Below, piece by piece: positions 25,983 through 35,350 of a stretch of 64,000 bases of DNA (position 1 is its first letter; each line of letters starts with the position of its first letter). The notes beneath the pieces are model-generated. The model was not told where the DNA came from and made no database searches. It saw only the letters and a program-made list of their open reading frames with translations. Location of the stretch: positions 186,438 through 250,437 of the forward strand of contig DGLA01000010.1 of assembly GCA_002387205.1 (NCBI GenBank), in the 5' to 3' direction. A program made the translations under genes and the position numbers. This DNA is from Stutzerimonas stutzeri (lineage in GTDB: Bacteria > Pseudomonadota > Gammaproteobacteria > Pseudomonadales > Pseudomonadaceae).

Positions 25983-27200
25983 CTAAATGCTTTGCCCCGA
26001 CGATTGGATGCAGACGTTATTACGCAAGAGTTCGTTAATCTCGGCCGCATCGAAACCGGCTTCGATTAGCAACTCCCTTGTTTGCCCACCAAGGGCGGGG
26101 GCTGCGCATAAGGTACGCGGGTCAATTTGGGAGCCAGGCATTCTGGGCATTGGAAACGAACCCAACACTTCGTGGTTCACCATGGGCAATAAACCCAAGT
26201 ACTGCACCTGCGGATCCTCAATCAAGTCTTGGTAGCTATTCATCGGACCGCATAGGACGCCAGTCTCATTCAGTTTTTCGATCCAATGGTCGCGGGGCTG
26301 AGTTAGGAAAATCTTTTCCAGAAGGCTATTAATCGCCTCGGCGTTGTCCTGTCGGGCTGCGTTATCGGCGAATCTCGGGTCCTCGGCCCATTCAGGATGC
26401 CCAAGAACCTCAGCGAGAGATCTGAACATTTCGTTACGCAGGCACACCACAGCAATTTCGCCATCAAGCGTAGCGAAGTTCCCGGACGGGACGGTTACAG
26501 GTCGATTGCGAACGCCATTCTGCAGAAACGATTCCAACATCGGTGTGGCCTGAAACGCAGACGCTGCGCCAAGGAGCGAGAGCTCCAAGTGGCGCCCCGG
26601 GCTTGAGGCACTCTGCCTTTGTTCACTGATTGCAGCGGCAAGCGCAAAGCCCGCATATAAGCCAGCTATCATGTCGACTGCTAGCATGCCTACCCGTCGT
26701 GGTTTGCCGTCGGCATCCTGATTCATGGAAGCCATCCCGGTCGCCGCCTGCAGGATGCTGTCAGACCCGGGTCGAGAAGCGTTAGGGCCAGCGCTCCCGA
26801 AACCACTTATCGAACCTAGTACGATACCCGGGCGGAGTTTCTGCAAAACGTCAAAGCCTAAGCCGATTTTGTCTAGAATCCCCGGACGAAAACTTTCAAG
26901 GACGACATCGGATTGTTCGACAAAGCGATGAAGCACTTTGCGACCAGCCTCCTGGCGGGCATCAACGCAAATAGCGCGTTTCCCCCAATTCACAGGGGCA
27001 CTGAGAGAGGTCTGTCCGTTGAGACCAACCCCCATAACACGGCCCCAGTCGCCCTGGGGGGGCTCCACTTTAATAACAGAGGCCCCCATCATAACGAGCA
27101 TCTCGGCGGCATAGGGCCCAGCCAGACCCTGGCTCATGTCAAGTACGCGTACCCCTTGAAAAGGTAGAAACTCGTTGCTTGTTTTGTTCATTTTATTCAC
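25983..27200 (-). CDS. CaiB/BaiF-type (class III) CoA-transferase
   Basis: 405 residues. The N-terminus GVRVLDMSQGLAGPYAAEML and KVEPPQGDWGR are family hallmarks. The catalytic aspartate is probably D176 in LAVDMIAGLYAG. Known chemistry: transfer of CoA from a donor thioester to a carboxylic acid through an aspartyl-CoA thioester. It is co-directional with the upstream dctP (44-base gap), so the imported acid is likely activated by this enzyme and then handled by the MDR reductase. Confidence 0.9.
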   Translation of the reverse strand: MNKMNKTSNEFLPFQGVRVLDMSQGLAGPYAAEMLVMMGASVIKVEPPQGDWGRVMGVGLNGQTSLSAPVNWGKRAICVDARQEAGRKVLHRFVEQSDVVLESFRPGILDKIGLGFDVLQKLRPGIVLGSISGFGSAGPNASRPGSDSILQAATGMASMNQDADGKPRRVGMLAVDMIAGLYAGFALAAAISEQRQSASSPGRHLELSLLGAASAFQATPMLESFLQNGVRNRPVTVPSGNFATLDGEIAVVCLRNEMFRSLAEVLGHPEWAEDPRFADNAARQDNAEAINSLLEKIFLTQPRDHWIEKLNETGVLCGPMNSYQDLIEDPQVQYLGLLPMVNHEVLGSFPMPRMPGSQIDPRTLCAAPALGGQTRELLIEAGFDAAEINELLRNNVCIQSSGQSI

Positions 27201-27244
27201 TGCTCAGGTATATCCAAAGGCACCGACTGCGCGCGGCATAGTTC

Positions 27245-28366
27245 TCAAAGAGAAGCTTTATCGTATATCTCGGTGCGCAATAATTCAGCGTACTGTTCCT
27301 CGGTGATATTCCCGTCAGCAACGAGCTTTTCCCATTTCTCAAGATTGTTTATGAAATTAGAAACTATCTGCTCAGGCTCGCTCACTCCACGTCCTTTAGC
27401 AGTGGCAGCTGCACGCGCGAGCTGGGACTGCATAAATTCATCGCGCGTCTGCTTTAACATGGGGGAGACTTCGACAAACTTGATGCCATTTTCTTGTGCG
27501 GCCTCTCTGGCTTCCGCCTCCTCACTTTCATAAGCGAAAATGGTCCTGGCAAGCGCAATCGGCGTCGCGTCTACTAACACTTTTTGCTCGCTCGTCGAGA
27601 GATCCTGCCAAAGCCCATCGCGAACATTGATATTTGACCCACCCTGGAACGCGCCCATCGGCAACGTTATAACGCTATCCACCACTTCATTTAGCGATAG
27701 CGACTTCAGCCAGCTGGTTGCGCCTATTACGCAGTCCAGTTGACCACGCTCCATTGCCTCGTACGCCTCATTGTTCGGAATATTTACAGGCACGCCCCCG
27801 ATTTGCTCAACCCAGCGACCCATCTCCTCGCCGGCAACGCGCATCCGCAAACCCTTAGGCTCAAATCCGTTAGGGAATTCACCTTTGCACATTGCCTGAT
27901 ATGGCGGAGTTGCATAGTTCGACAAAAAGCGCACGTCATATTCGCTAAACTCTTGCAAACACTGTTCGCAGCCGTTGAGCACTGTGTCAACCGCAGCCGC
28001 GGCAGTCACGAGGGAATTTTGATTCCAAAACGACAAATCGCTGATGATTGAATTAGCCGGAATGGAAGTTGGGAAATAGACGCTAACCATAAAGCCAGCA
28101 TCGATCAGGCCATCACGGACCGCCGTCAGCATCGTTGGGCCAGAAGCAGCAGCACCAGAGGGGAACAACTTAAACGATACGCTGCCGTCTGTTTCAGACT
28201 GGACCTTATCGATAAAGGTTTTGATACCAAGGCTGGTTGGATGATGCGGAGGAAGATAGCTTGCATACGTGAGGTCGCGAGCCATTGCACTGGGCGACAC
28301 GCTTATGCTTGCAGTCAGGGCGGCACCGACAGCCATCACAGCAAATTTTTTATTGTTAGTAAGCAT
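27245..28366 (-). CDS. dctP: TRAP transporter substrate-binding protein (DctP-like)
   Basis: 373 residues from ATG 28366, preceded by AGGAG. A longer frame to 28453 has no such site. A Sec signal peptide (VMAVGAALTASISVSPSAMA) is followed by LTYASYLPPHHPTSLGI and the TRAP core (FPNGFEPKGLRMRVAGEEM, then VPVNIPNNEAYEAMERGQLD). The arginine in MRVAG normally pairs with the ligand carboxylate, so the substrate is probably an organic acid. It is the first gene of the transporter/CoA-transferase operon and is divergent from an IclR regulator. Confidence 0.9.
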   Translation of the reverse strand: MLTNNKKFAVMAVGAALTASISVSPSAMARDLTYASYLPPHHPTSLGIKTFIDKVQSETDGSVSFKLFPSGAAASGPTMLTAVRDGLIDAGFMVSVYFPTSIPANSIISDLSFWNQNSLVTAAAAVDTVLNGCEQCLQEFSEYDVRFLSNYATPPYQAMCKGEFPNGFEPKGLRMRVAGEEMGRWVEQIGGVPVNIPNNEAYEAMERGQLDCVIGATSWLKSLSLNEVVDSVITLPMGAFQGGSNINVRDGLWQDLSTSEQKVLVDATPIALARTIFAYESEEAEAREAAQENGIKFVEVSPMLKQTRDEFMQSQLARAAATAKGRGVSEPEQIVSNFINNLEKWEKLVADGNITEEQYAELLRTEIYDKASL

Positions 28367-28436
28367 GGTGTGTTTCTCCTTTGTGTCCGTTGCGCACTCT
28401 GTTTGATTGGAGTATTGTTCGCTGTGCGCACACGAC

Positions 28437-28480
28437 GTTCTCACTGAGAACACGGTAGAGAAAAGACCCTTTGCCAGGGT
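28437..28480. promoter_or_regulatory. Inverted repeats between dctP and the IclR gene
   Basis: GTTCTCACTGAGAAC (28437-28451) is a perfect inverted repeat with a three-base spacer. ACCCTTTGCCAGGGT (28466-28480) is a second one. Both lie in the shared divergent promoter, the expected position of IclR operators. Which one the regulator binds cannot be told. Confidence 0.5.
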
Positions 28481-28511
28481 TTGTCAAGCGGAAACACGTT
28501 GAGAGGAGCGA

Positions 28512-29297
28512 TTGAGAGATATGGATGAGACCAGCTCGGATCTGGTTGTGGCCTCCTTTGCTCGAGGGCTAGCCATCATCAAGGCCTTTGGAGCGGGGGC
28601 GACAAGATTGACGCTTTCAGCAGCAGCCAAAAGGTCGGGGACTACTCGAGCGAGCGCCCGCAGGCTTCTCCACACGCTCTGTGCGCTCGGCTATGTCAAA
28701 ACTGACGGCAAGGAATTCTGGCTGACTCCAAAGATTCTGGAGCTGGGCTTTTCATATCTTTCGTCTATGGAGATCTGGTCATTTGCGCAGGGCTATATGG
28801 AGGATTTGGTCCAGCGTGTTCACGAGTCGTGCTCCATCGCTGTATTGGAAAACTACGATGTCTACTATGTGATGCGTGTGCCGACGCGACGCCTATTGAA
28901 AAGCACATTGAACGTTGGCAGCACGCTTCCGGCCCATGTGGTTTCTCTTGGACGCATCCAGCTGGCGGCTTTATCGGAGGATGAGCTAGATCGTTATCTT
29001 GACTCAGTAGATCTGCGCCGCTATACACGGTTTACGATCACCGACAAAGATGAACTGCGCCGTGTGATATTGGAAGACGGAGCGAAAGGCTGGTCTGTCG
29101 TAGATCGAGAGCTAGAGGAAGGAATGTGCGGTATATCCGTCCCTATCAAGAGTCACGATAATCGGACCATTGCTGCTATAAATTTAACAATGGCTCCGAG
29201 CCGCGCAGCTGAACCTGGAGTTTTGGATGAACTTCTTGACCATTTGCAGCAAACCGCTAATAGCATCAATATGAGCTTGAGTGACAATCGGTCTTGA
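28512..29297 (+). CDS. IclR-family regulator of the TRAP/CoA-transferase island
   Basis: 261 residues from a TTG start at 28512, with GGAG three bases before. The ATG at 28521 is the alternative. Winged helix: RLTLSAAAKRSGTTRASARRLL. The effector domain includes HVVSLGRIQLAALSEDELDRYL and CGISVPIKSHDNRTIAAINLTM, close to the PcaR/PcaU/PobR group that controls aromatic-acid catabolism. It is divergent from dctP, so it very likely regulates the transporter and CoA-transferase genes in response to the imported acid or its CoA ester. Confidence 0.88.
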   Translation: MRDMDETSSDLVVASFARGLAIIKAFGAGATRLTLSAAAKRSGTTRASARRLLHTLCALGYVKTDGKEFWLTPKILELGFSYLSSMEIWSFAQGYMEDLVQRVHESCSIAVLENYDVYYVMRVPTRRLLKSTLNVGSTLPAHVVSLGRIQLAALSEDELDRYLDSVDLRRYTRFTITDKDELRRVILEDGAKGWSVVDRELEEGMCGISVPIKSHDNRTIAAINLTMAPSRAAEPGVLDELLDHLQQTANSINMSLSDNRS

Positions 29298-29739
29298 TAT
29301 TGCGGTCATCCGTGCCAGCAGTCCTGCAACCAGCCTGGCCGGCGTCATGTCGCATTAGGCCGAGCCTCATTTCGTGCTTTCTAATTCGCAGGATTGAAAC
29401 AACACGGCACCGCGCTATTGATGGTGGCGGTTGGTCCCACCGTCGAATCAATTTTACCTCGCCGGTGGTGCCGCGCTAACGCCACGCCTCACCGGAGAAT
29501 GCAGACGCTTTTAGTAATCATTGGACGCTTCCTGTCCGAACGCGAACCGGAAAACACCGCCGAGCTCAGACCAAGATGGCCTGCAGTCTTCAATAGATAG
29601 ATCGCTCAGAGCCGCGCTCCTTTCGGCATGATGTACCCAGTAATTTGCAGAATATAAGCCCGCGCTGTCCTGTGGATCCGAGGCAAAAGCGCGGTCGATA
29701 AGCTCAGGAATGCACAGTTTAAGCCAGATTGGCTTTGGA
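29298..29739. other. Gene-free stretch between the IclR gene and the hydrolase
   Basis: I see no supported coding sequence, RNA gene or complete repeat. A weak inverted repeat (AAGCCA/TGGCTT, near 29722-29737) lies just beyond the hydrolase stop and might form part of its terminator. The composition returns here from AT-rich to the chromosomal average. Confidence 0.3.
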
Positions 29740-30735
29740 TCAATGTTCGAGGAAGCCGCGCAGATCGCTGGTAAACTTGACCGGGTTCTTGAACATCAAG
29801 AAGTGATCGCCCTGCTCGGCCTTGCTGTAGACGAACAACTGCGACTGAGGGACTGTCTTGTGGATCCAGCGCTGGCTTGGCAGATTGTTGCTGTAGTCGC
29901 CCGAGAAAATTGCCACCGGGACGTCGATCTTGTGTTGGATAACATCGCGCCAGTCATTGACGATGTGGTTGAACAATACCCGGCCCACCGCCTTCGGGTC
30001 GTTCTTGATGAAGTGTTGTGCAAAGCTTGCAGAGTTCTCGTAATAGGGCGAATCCATCAGCGGTGCACGCTCCCACGGCACCAGATCAGTGACCAGGGCA
30101 TTGAGCGGCTTGCCGCCGGTGAAACCATCGACCATGCGCTCCGGCGATGTGGTGGTGCCGCCCGCATCCAGTCGTTCTTGCTCCGACCAGTCCACGTGCG
30201 AGTAGATCGATACCGGCTCGTCCACAAAGACTGCCTTGTCGATGCGGGAGGTACCGAACAGATCAATGTAACCCCACAGCACCGAGGCGCCCATCGACCA
30301 GCCTGCGTAGTTGGCCTTATCGAGCTTGAGATGATCGGATAGCTCTTTCAGATCCATCGAGAATCGCGAGATCCGGCCACCGTGCTCCACGCGCTGGGAC
30401 AAGCCCTGGTTGCGCGGATCCATCACGTAGACGTGGTAATCCCGACTGAGCAGATACATCACATTGATGTATTCAGCGCCATTAGCCGACCAGCCCGGAA
30501 CGAATACCAACGGCTCGCCCTCGCCGGCCTCCCAATAGGAGATCCTGACATCGTCAGAGGTAGTGAATGAATTGATCTGCAACCCTTGGAAGTCCGAGAG
30601 TTTGGAAGGCAAACCGTCGATCTTGTTGGGGAAATTGTAGTCCTGGCCGAGGACCTTCAGCGCCGATTCGGCCAAAGCATTGCCGGCCAGCGTTAGACCA
30701 ACAGCGCATACGGTTGCGAGCATGGAAGTACGCAT
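29740..30735 (-). CDS. Exported alpha/beta hydrolase
   Basis: 331 residues from ATG 30735, with AGAGGA upstream. A signal peptide (MRTSMLATVCAVGLTLAGNA) argues against the longer frame. The fold is canonical: EPLVFVPGWSANG (HGxP-like oxyanion strand), VYVMDPRNQGLS, nucleophile elbow GWSMGA, and a C-terminal histidine in AEQGDHFLMF with the acid in AIFSGDYSNN. It should be a periplasmic or secreted esterase or lactonase/haloperoxidase-like enzyme. No operon partner is obvious. The substrate is unknown. Confidence 0.87.
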   Translation of the reverse strand: MRTSMLATVCAVGLTLAGNALAESALKVLGQDYNFPNKIDGLPSKLSDFQGLQINSFTTSDDVRISYWEAGEGEPLVFVPGWSANGAEYINVMYLLSRDYHVYVMDPRNQGLSQRVEHGGRISRFSMDLKELSDHLKLDKANYAGWSMGASVLWGYIDLFGTSRIDKAVFVDEPVSIYSHVDWSEQERLDAGGTTTSPERMVDGFTGGKPLNALVTDLVPWERAPLMDSPYYENSASFAQHFIKNDPKAVGRVLFNHIVNDWRDVIQHKIDVPVAIFSGDYSNNLPSQRWIHKTVPQSQLFVYSKAEQGDHFLMFKNPVKFTSDLRGFLEH

Positions 30736-31000
30736 GGAAGTTTCCTCTGGGCTTGGATGGATAGTAGGCCCGTTTGAAGCGCTACTTCGAGTCTGGACGC
30801 GCCCTGCATGGAGCAAGACACCGTTTGCCCTAACACAAAGGCGTGCCGCAACCAGGGTGCGTAGCGAAGAAGCTGACACTGGCGACCCCGTACGAGTATT
30901 GACCGTGCAAACGCAAAAAAGCCGCGCATGTATCAAGCGGCAAAGGGAACATTTTCAAAGGTGTGTCACGCATCGATCGTCGAAACGCAACCAGCCGAGT

Positions 31001-31222
31001 TCAGCTGTCCTTGCGTTGCTCTGACGTTACCGTGGCGTGGGCCCGATGTGAGTCGGTAGATGCCTGATTGACGACGGCCCGCTCAGTGGCGGCGTTATGA
31101 GCCTGATCTTGTAGCGCTGAAAAATGAGCGACGAATGCAGGCGATTCTTCAGCAAAGGAAACGGGCGACAGTATCAGGGCGCAAGCGGCAAGCGCAGCTG
31201 CGGATAGGGTATTGCGGGTCAT
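31001..31222 (-). CDS. Small secreted protein of unknown function
   Basis: 73 residues. Residues 1-24 form a convincing Sec signal peptide (MTRNTLSAAALAACALILSP, then VSFAEE cleavage region). The mature part is about 49 residues, hydrophilic, rich in Ala, His and Gln, and cysteine-free. I recognise no family. It is upstream of and co-directional with the exported hydrolase, at about 265 bases. GGCAACTC precedes the ATG. Support is the signal peptide and position only. Confidence 0.5.
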   Translation of the reverse strand: MTRNTLSAAALAACALILSPVSFAEESPAFVAHFSALQDQAHNAATERAVVNQASTDSHRAHATVTSEQRKDS

Positions 31223-31563
31223 ATGAGTTGCCTCTCGGTGCGCTGTGGCGTGGAACGTAAGGCAAGCTTAGGACCTCCCCGGAATTGGAAACAGGCAGCT
31301 ACGGATAAAGCACCGTTACGTCGCACGCAATAACAGTTATGGCTCGCGGCCGTGCCTAGCGGAACGCCCCTAGTCGTCTCGCTTGGATGCGTGCCTCGAT
31401 GCATGGCTTGACCCGTAATGTGCCCGGAGATGCAGAGAACACCGACGCTACGCTTTCGCGCTTTCCCACTTCACCGACTGGTATCAAGCCAGAACACATC
31501 CCCTTTCGCGCTCAGGCTGGACATGCGGGACCTGACCGCTCGGCACAGAGAGTAAGAAACACA

Positions 31564-32499
31564 ATGGACATGTTGCATGCGATGAGGGCGTTTGTTCGGG
31601 TCGCTGACGCTGGTAGTTTCACTGCGGCGGCGCTGCAGTCCGATACGTCAACCGCTCAGGTCTCTCGATTGGTTTCAGAGTTGGAGAATCATCTGCAAGC
31701 GCGTCTTTTGCACCGCACAACCCGGCGATTGGCATTGACGGAAGCGGGCGAGCGCTTTCTGGAGCAATGCCGAGCGATTCTCGATCAGGTTGAACAGGCG
31801 CGAGCCGAAGCAGGCGGTGCGCACCTGATACCCAAAGGTCACCTACGGGTGCACTCGATCATTGGCCTTGGTATTCAGCTGTTAGCGACACTCGCCGGCC
31901 GTTACAACGAGATTTACCCCAACGTAAACCTGGAGCTGCTGCTGTCCCAGCGCCAACCCGATCCGTTGGAAGACAACCTCGATGTGATCATTACCCTCTC
32001 GCGCGAACTGCCAGATTCCGAGCTGATCGCGCAGCAGCTGGGCACAGTGCTCCACGTGGTCTGTGCCTCGCCCGCCTACCTCAGGCAACATGGCGCGCCG
32101 AAGGCACCGGCCGATCTTGAGAATCACAAATGCCTTCGCCTTGCCGATCCGGTGTTCAGCGATAGCTGGAACTTCATCGTTAACGATGCAGAGCTGCCTG
32201 TTTGGCCCGGCAATACCTTTAAGGTGAACGTTGCAGAGGCAATGAGCAGCGCCGCCGAGGCGGGAATGGGCATTTGTATGTTGCCAGATTATGTCGCCGT
32301 CCCTGCGCTACAACGCGGCTCACTAGTGCGACTGCTTCCTCACTACCATCTGCATGAAAAATACATCTATGCGCTCTACCCATCGCGGCGCTTCCTCGAC
32401 GCCAAGGTGAAGACCTGGGTGGACTTCCTCAAGCAGGAGCTACCGCAAGCCTTTGAGGGTTACCACAAGGTGCTGCAGAACCCTGAATACTGGGCCTGA
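31564..32499 (+). CDS. LysR-family transcriptional regulator
   Basis: 311 residues from ATG 31564. The frame is open back to 31387 but only the downstream start gives the normal LysR N-terminus (MDMLHAMRAFVRVADAGSF). The recognition helix region is STAQVSRLVSELENHLQARL. The effector domain follows, with GICMLPDYVAVPAL near the end. It belongs to the same broad subgroup as the other two LysR genes. Possible targets are the small secreted protein and the hydrolase on the other side. Confidence 0.87.
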   Translation: MDMLHAMRAFVRVADAGSFTAAALQSDTSTAQVSRLVSELENHLQARLLHRTTRRLALTEAGERFLEQCRAILDQVEQARAEAGGAHLIPKGHLRVHSIIGLGIQLLATLAGRYNEIYPNVNLELLLSQRQPDPLEDNLDVIITLSRELPDSELIAQQLGTVLHVVCASPAYLRQHGAPKAPADLENHKCLRLADPVFSDSWNFIVNDAELPVWPGNTFKVNVAEAMSSAAEAGMGICMLPDYVAVPALQRGSLVRLLPHYHLHEKYIYALYPSRRFLDAKVKTWVDFLKQELPQAFEGYHKVLQNPEYWA

Positions 32500-32665
32500 T
32501 CATTGTTACAGATTCGGTAAGGCTTCCTCTCGCTGGCCGCTATTTTTCCGCCCCCCGCCAAACTTTACGATTTGTTTCAGAGACATGACGCGGTTGATTT
32601 TTTTAATCCCGCTACAAGTCGTGCGATTGATTGCTCCTTTAAATCGTCCGACACGTGTCCCTTTC

Positions 32666-32696
32666 GGCTGCCTCACTCGTTGGCAGCCTGTTTTAT
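32666..32696 (+). terminator. Rho-independent-type hairpin
   Basis: GGCTGCC and GGCAGCC form a 7-bp stem with a nine-base loop, followed by TGTTTTA. It can terminate the LysR transcript or act as an attenuator of the DUF2790 gene 53 bases further. Confidence 0.65.
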
Positions 32697-32703
32697 TCCG
32701 AGC

Positions 32704-32727
32704 GCACGCCAGAAACCTCTGGCGTGC
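32704..32727 (+). promoter_or_regulatory. Perfect 10-bp hairpin in the DUF2790 leader
   Basis: GCACGCCAGA and TCTGGCGTGC pair perfectly around the loop AACC. It ends 22 bases before the DUF2790 start codon, leaving the ribosome site (GAGG) free. It directly follows the terminator-like hairpin. Such a pair could control expression, but this is inferred. Confidence 0.45.
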
Positions 32728-32749
32728 CTCAACTTACGAAGAGGTCACC

Positions 32750-32986
32750 ATGAAAAAACTTATCTGGATTGCCAGTTTGTCTCTGTTCGCACAACTGGCC
32801 GCTGCCGCACCACAAGCTACGCCGTACCACTATGGCGACGATCTCGACATCGCTAAGGTCATTTCCGTGAATGTGCCCAACGGTGGATGTTCAGTGGTTG
32901 AAGCCACGATGACCTATCTTGATTCTCGCGGCGAGACCCATGTAATGACTTACCTGCGCCAGGGCGCTGACTGCAACGACTACTAG
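32750..32986 (+). CDS. DUF2790 small exported protein
   Basis: 78 residues from ATG 32750, with GAGG nine bases upstream. A signal peptide (MKKLIWIASLSLFAQLAAAA) precedes a short mature domain with TPYHYGDDLDIAKVISVN and MTYLDSRGETHVMTYLRQG, the DUF2790 pattern common in Pseudomonas. Two cysteines (NGGCS and GADCN) can form a disulfide in the periplasm. DUF2790 proteins are often copper- or stress-induced, but the role here is unknown. Confidence 0.85.
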   Translation: MKKLIWIASLSLFAQLAAAAPQATPYHYGDDLDIAKVISVNVPNGGCSVVEATMTYLDSRGETHVMTYLRQGADCNDY

Positions 32987-33412
32987 ATATCACCTCCTTT
33001 CTCTAGCACCACCGCCGGTAAATATGGCAACCGAGCGCTGGCAGGATGACCACAACCTGGACAGCTTCAGCTTGGTAACGGACCGGTCCCGCTGGTTGGG
33101 TTAGATGTTTGCAAACCGACTACCGCGACACAGCAGTTAGCCCTGTCATTTCGTAGCGTGCAACGCGGCGTTCGCGCCTTGTGGTCGGCGGGTTCGTTGG
33201 GCACGCGGCCGGATGGAACTGGCCGGGCCTGCAGGCAACCCATCGATAAGCTAAAAGGCGAGACTGCCGATCTCTTGCACGTCGGTGGCAGCAGTTGGAT
33301 GCCGCTGTTTTGATGGGTTTGGGCTTTGTTGTCCTTTGAACGGCGAGCCGTCGTTCCGCAGGCGCAGGCCTGCGAAACGACAATAGGTGAAGGCCAACCG
33401 CTGCAGCCTAGA
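32987..33412. other. Gene-free stretch with a possible terminator for benE
   Basis: No gene is supported. CGCAGG-CGCAGG-CCTGCG (33357-33374) forms a 6-bp stem shortly after the end of the frameshift-corrected benE frame and could stop its transcript, though no T-run follows. Confidence 0.35.
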
Positions 33413-34638
33413 TCAGCGGGCGGGCTGCTTCTCTTTGAGTGGCACGGAAGAGCTGACCGGCAAGGACCCGGGCGCCCGTTTCATCGTCAGCAGCAGATGC
33501 GCGGCGAGGCCGAAGATCAGTCCCCAAAATGCCGCGGCAGACCGAGCAACGACATGCCCGACGCGGTGACCAGGAAGGTGATCAACGCCGCCTCTCGGCC
33601 CTCCGGCACTGACATGGCCGTACTCAGCGCACCGCCGATGGCGGCCAGCAGTGCAAGCCCGGCCAATGCCGCAATCAGCGCGGCGGGAAACGCCGTGAAT
33701 ATCGAAACCAGCGTGGCGCCGAAGATACCCAACAGCAGATAGAACACCCCACCGGAAATACCAGCGATGTAGCGCTTGCCAGGGTCTTCGTGGGATTCCT
33801 TGCCAGTGCAGATCGCTGCCGTGATTGCTGCCAGGTTCAACCCATGACAACCGAAGGGCGCGAGTAGCAGGCTGCCCAGCGCGCTGCTGCTGATCAGCGG
33901 GCTCGCAGGCGTCGGGTAGCCGTCGTTGCGCAGCACGGCCATGCCAGGCACGAACTGGCCAGTTAGTGACACCATCACCAACGGAAACGCAACGCCAAGG
34001 ATGACCTGCCAGCTGAACTCCGCGGTGATCCAGACTGGCGTCGCGAGTCCGATCACCAGCGCTTCGCTGTGCAGTTCACCACTAGCGACCGCTATGGCTA
34101 CGCCGACTACCAACACTGCCATGACGGCGTAGCGCGGCATCATTCGCTTGAAGAGCAGGTACGTGCCAAGCATTGCCAATACCAGCCAGGGTTGCTCTTT
34201 AACCGAAACGAACAGTCCCGTGCCAAAGCGAAACAGGATGCCCGCGAGCATGCCAGCCGAAATGGCTGCTGGAAGTTTGCGGATGATCTTGTCGAACGCC
34301 CCAGAAAGCCCGACCAGCAGAATGATCACGCTGGACACTAGATAGGCGCCAACTGCCTGGTTCATGCTGATGTCGGGGAGCATGGTAACCAGCAACGCCG
34401 AGCCCGGAGCGGACCAGGCAATGATGATTGGCACCTTGTAGCGCAGGCTCAGCACAATGCCGAGCACGCCGCTACCGATGGAAATCGTCCAGACCCATGA
34501 CGAGAGCATGTCATGGGGCAACCCACCTGCCTTTGCCGCCTGAAAGATGATTACAAGCGGCCCGGCGTAAGAAATCACGGTCGCGATGAAGCCCGCAACC
34601 ACGGCCGAGAGGGAGAAATCTCTGAGTAGCGTGTTCAT
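33413..34638 (-). pseudogene. benE: BenE-type benzoate/proton symporter with a C-terminal frameshift
   Basis: The ATG at 34638 begins MNTLLRDFSLSAVVAGFIAT, a typical BenE start with about 11-12 hydrophobic helices. PLISSSALGSLLLAPFGCHG and LNLAAITAAICTGKE are family hallmarks. The frame stops at 33517 after 373 residues (LLGLPRHFGD). The last helix and tail (AAFWGLIFGLAAHLLLTMKR, ending at 33413) are readable one frame away. Restoring one G near 33535 (CCGCGG to CCGGCGG) joins them. The symporter imports benzoate-like acids. No benABCD genes are in the window. The shift may be a sequencing artefact. Confidence 0.8.
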
Positions 34639-34721
34639 GACGCCTCGCAAGTCAGGCCTGGCGATCCGTGACAGAGTCCGGATCGCCCTTGTTGTGGGCC
34701 GTGCCTCTGAAACGGATGAGC

Positions 34722-34800
34722 GTAGGGTGGATGACGCTTCACCCATCCACCGCCGCACTCCGCAAAAGCCGGTGGATGAAAACAGCGTCATCCACCCTAC
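34722..34800. repeat. BIME 1: inverted pair of GTAG-type REP elements
   Basis: A REP at 34722-34751 starts GTAGGGTGGATGACGCTTC and ends CATCCACC. An inverted copy at 34771-34800 ends ACCCTAC. Each REP folds into a GGTGGATG/CATCCACC stem. This is the Pseudomonas REP type that begins with the GTAG tetranucleotide and is mobilised by RAYT transposases. Confidence 0.85.
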
Positions 34801-34863
34801 GTTGGCCTTGGCCGTGGTGGTGCTTCTATCCACAGCGCCGACCAGCGGATCCATCATCCTCAC

Positions 34864-34940
34864 AGGGAGGATGATGCTTCATCCATCCACCCTGCGCTCC
34901 GAAAAAAGCCGGTGGATGAAAGCATCATCATCCACCCTAC
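34864..34940. repeat. BIME 2: second inverted REP pair
   Basis: A degenerate REP at 34864-34893 and an inverted intact REP at 34911-34940 (GGTGGATGAAAGCATCATC ... ACCCTAC) repeat the layout of BIME 1. The IS3 element starts 38 bases further. Confidence 0.8.
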
Positions 34941-35041
34941 GCTCAGCGTGATGAAGGAACTTGAGCCGCCCCTTTTATGTAGTGGTCTACTGATCCCGGA
35001 CACCGATTTAGGCGAAAATCCTCGCCATTAAGAGGTGTTCG

Positions 35042-35350
35042 ATGAGCAAGCAACGACGTACGTTTTCCGCCGAGTTCAAACGAGAGGCAGCTGCCTTGGT
35101 ACTAGATCAGGGCTACAGCCATATCGAGGCCTGCCGTTCGCTGGGCGTCGTGGACTCGGCATTACGCCGCTGGGTGAAACAACTCCAAGACGAGCGCCAG
35201 GGCGTTACCCCAAAGAGCAAAGCGCTGACACCCGAGCAACGGAAGATCCAGGAGCTAGAGGCCAGGATCAATCGGCTGGAGCGGGAGAAAGCGATATTAA
35301 AAAAGGCTACCGCTCTCTTGATGTCGGACGAACTCGATCGTACGCGCTGA
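35042..35350 (+). CDS. IS3-family transposase OrfA
   Basis: 102 residues with the helix-turn-helix of IS3 OrfA (FSAEFKREAAALVLDQGYS, EACRSLGVVDSALRRWVKQL) and a C-terminal leucine zipper. The A6 run at codons near 35300 is the usual site for programmed -1 frameshifting to OrfB. Confidence 0.92.
   Translation: MSKQRRTFSAEFKREAAALVLDQGYSHIEACRSLGVVDSALRRWVKQLQDERQGVTPKSKALTPEQRKIQELEARINRLEREKAILKKATALLMSDELDRTR

Noticed and set aside
33120..33383. Minus-strand 87-residue frame between DUF2790 and benE
   Set aside because: Highly basic, with no family resemblance and no ribosome site. Probably non-coding.
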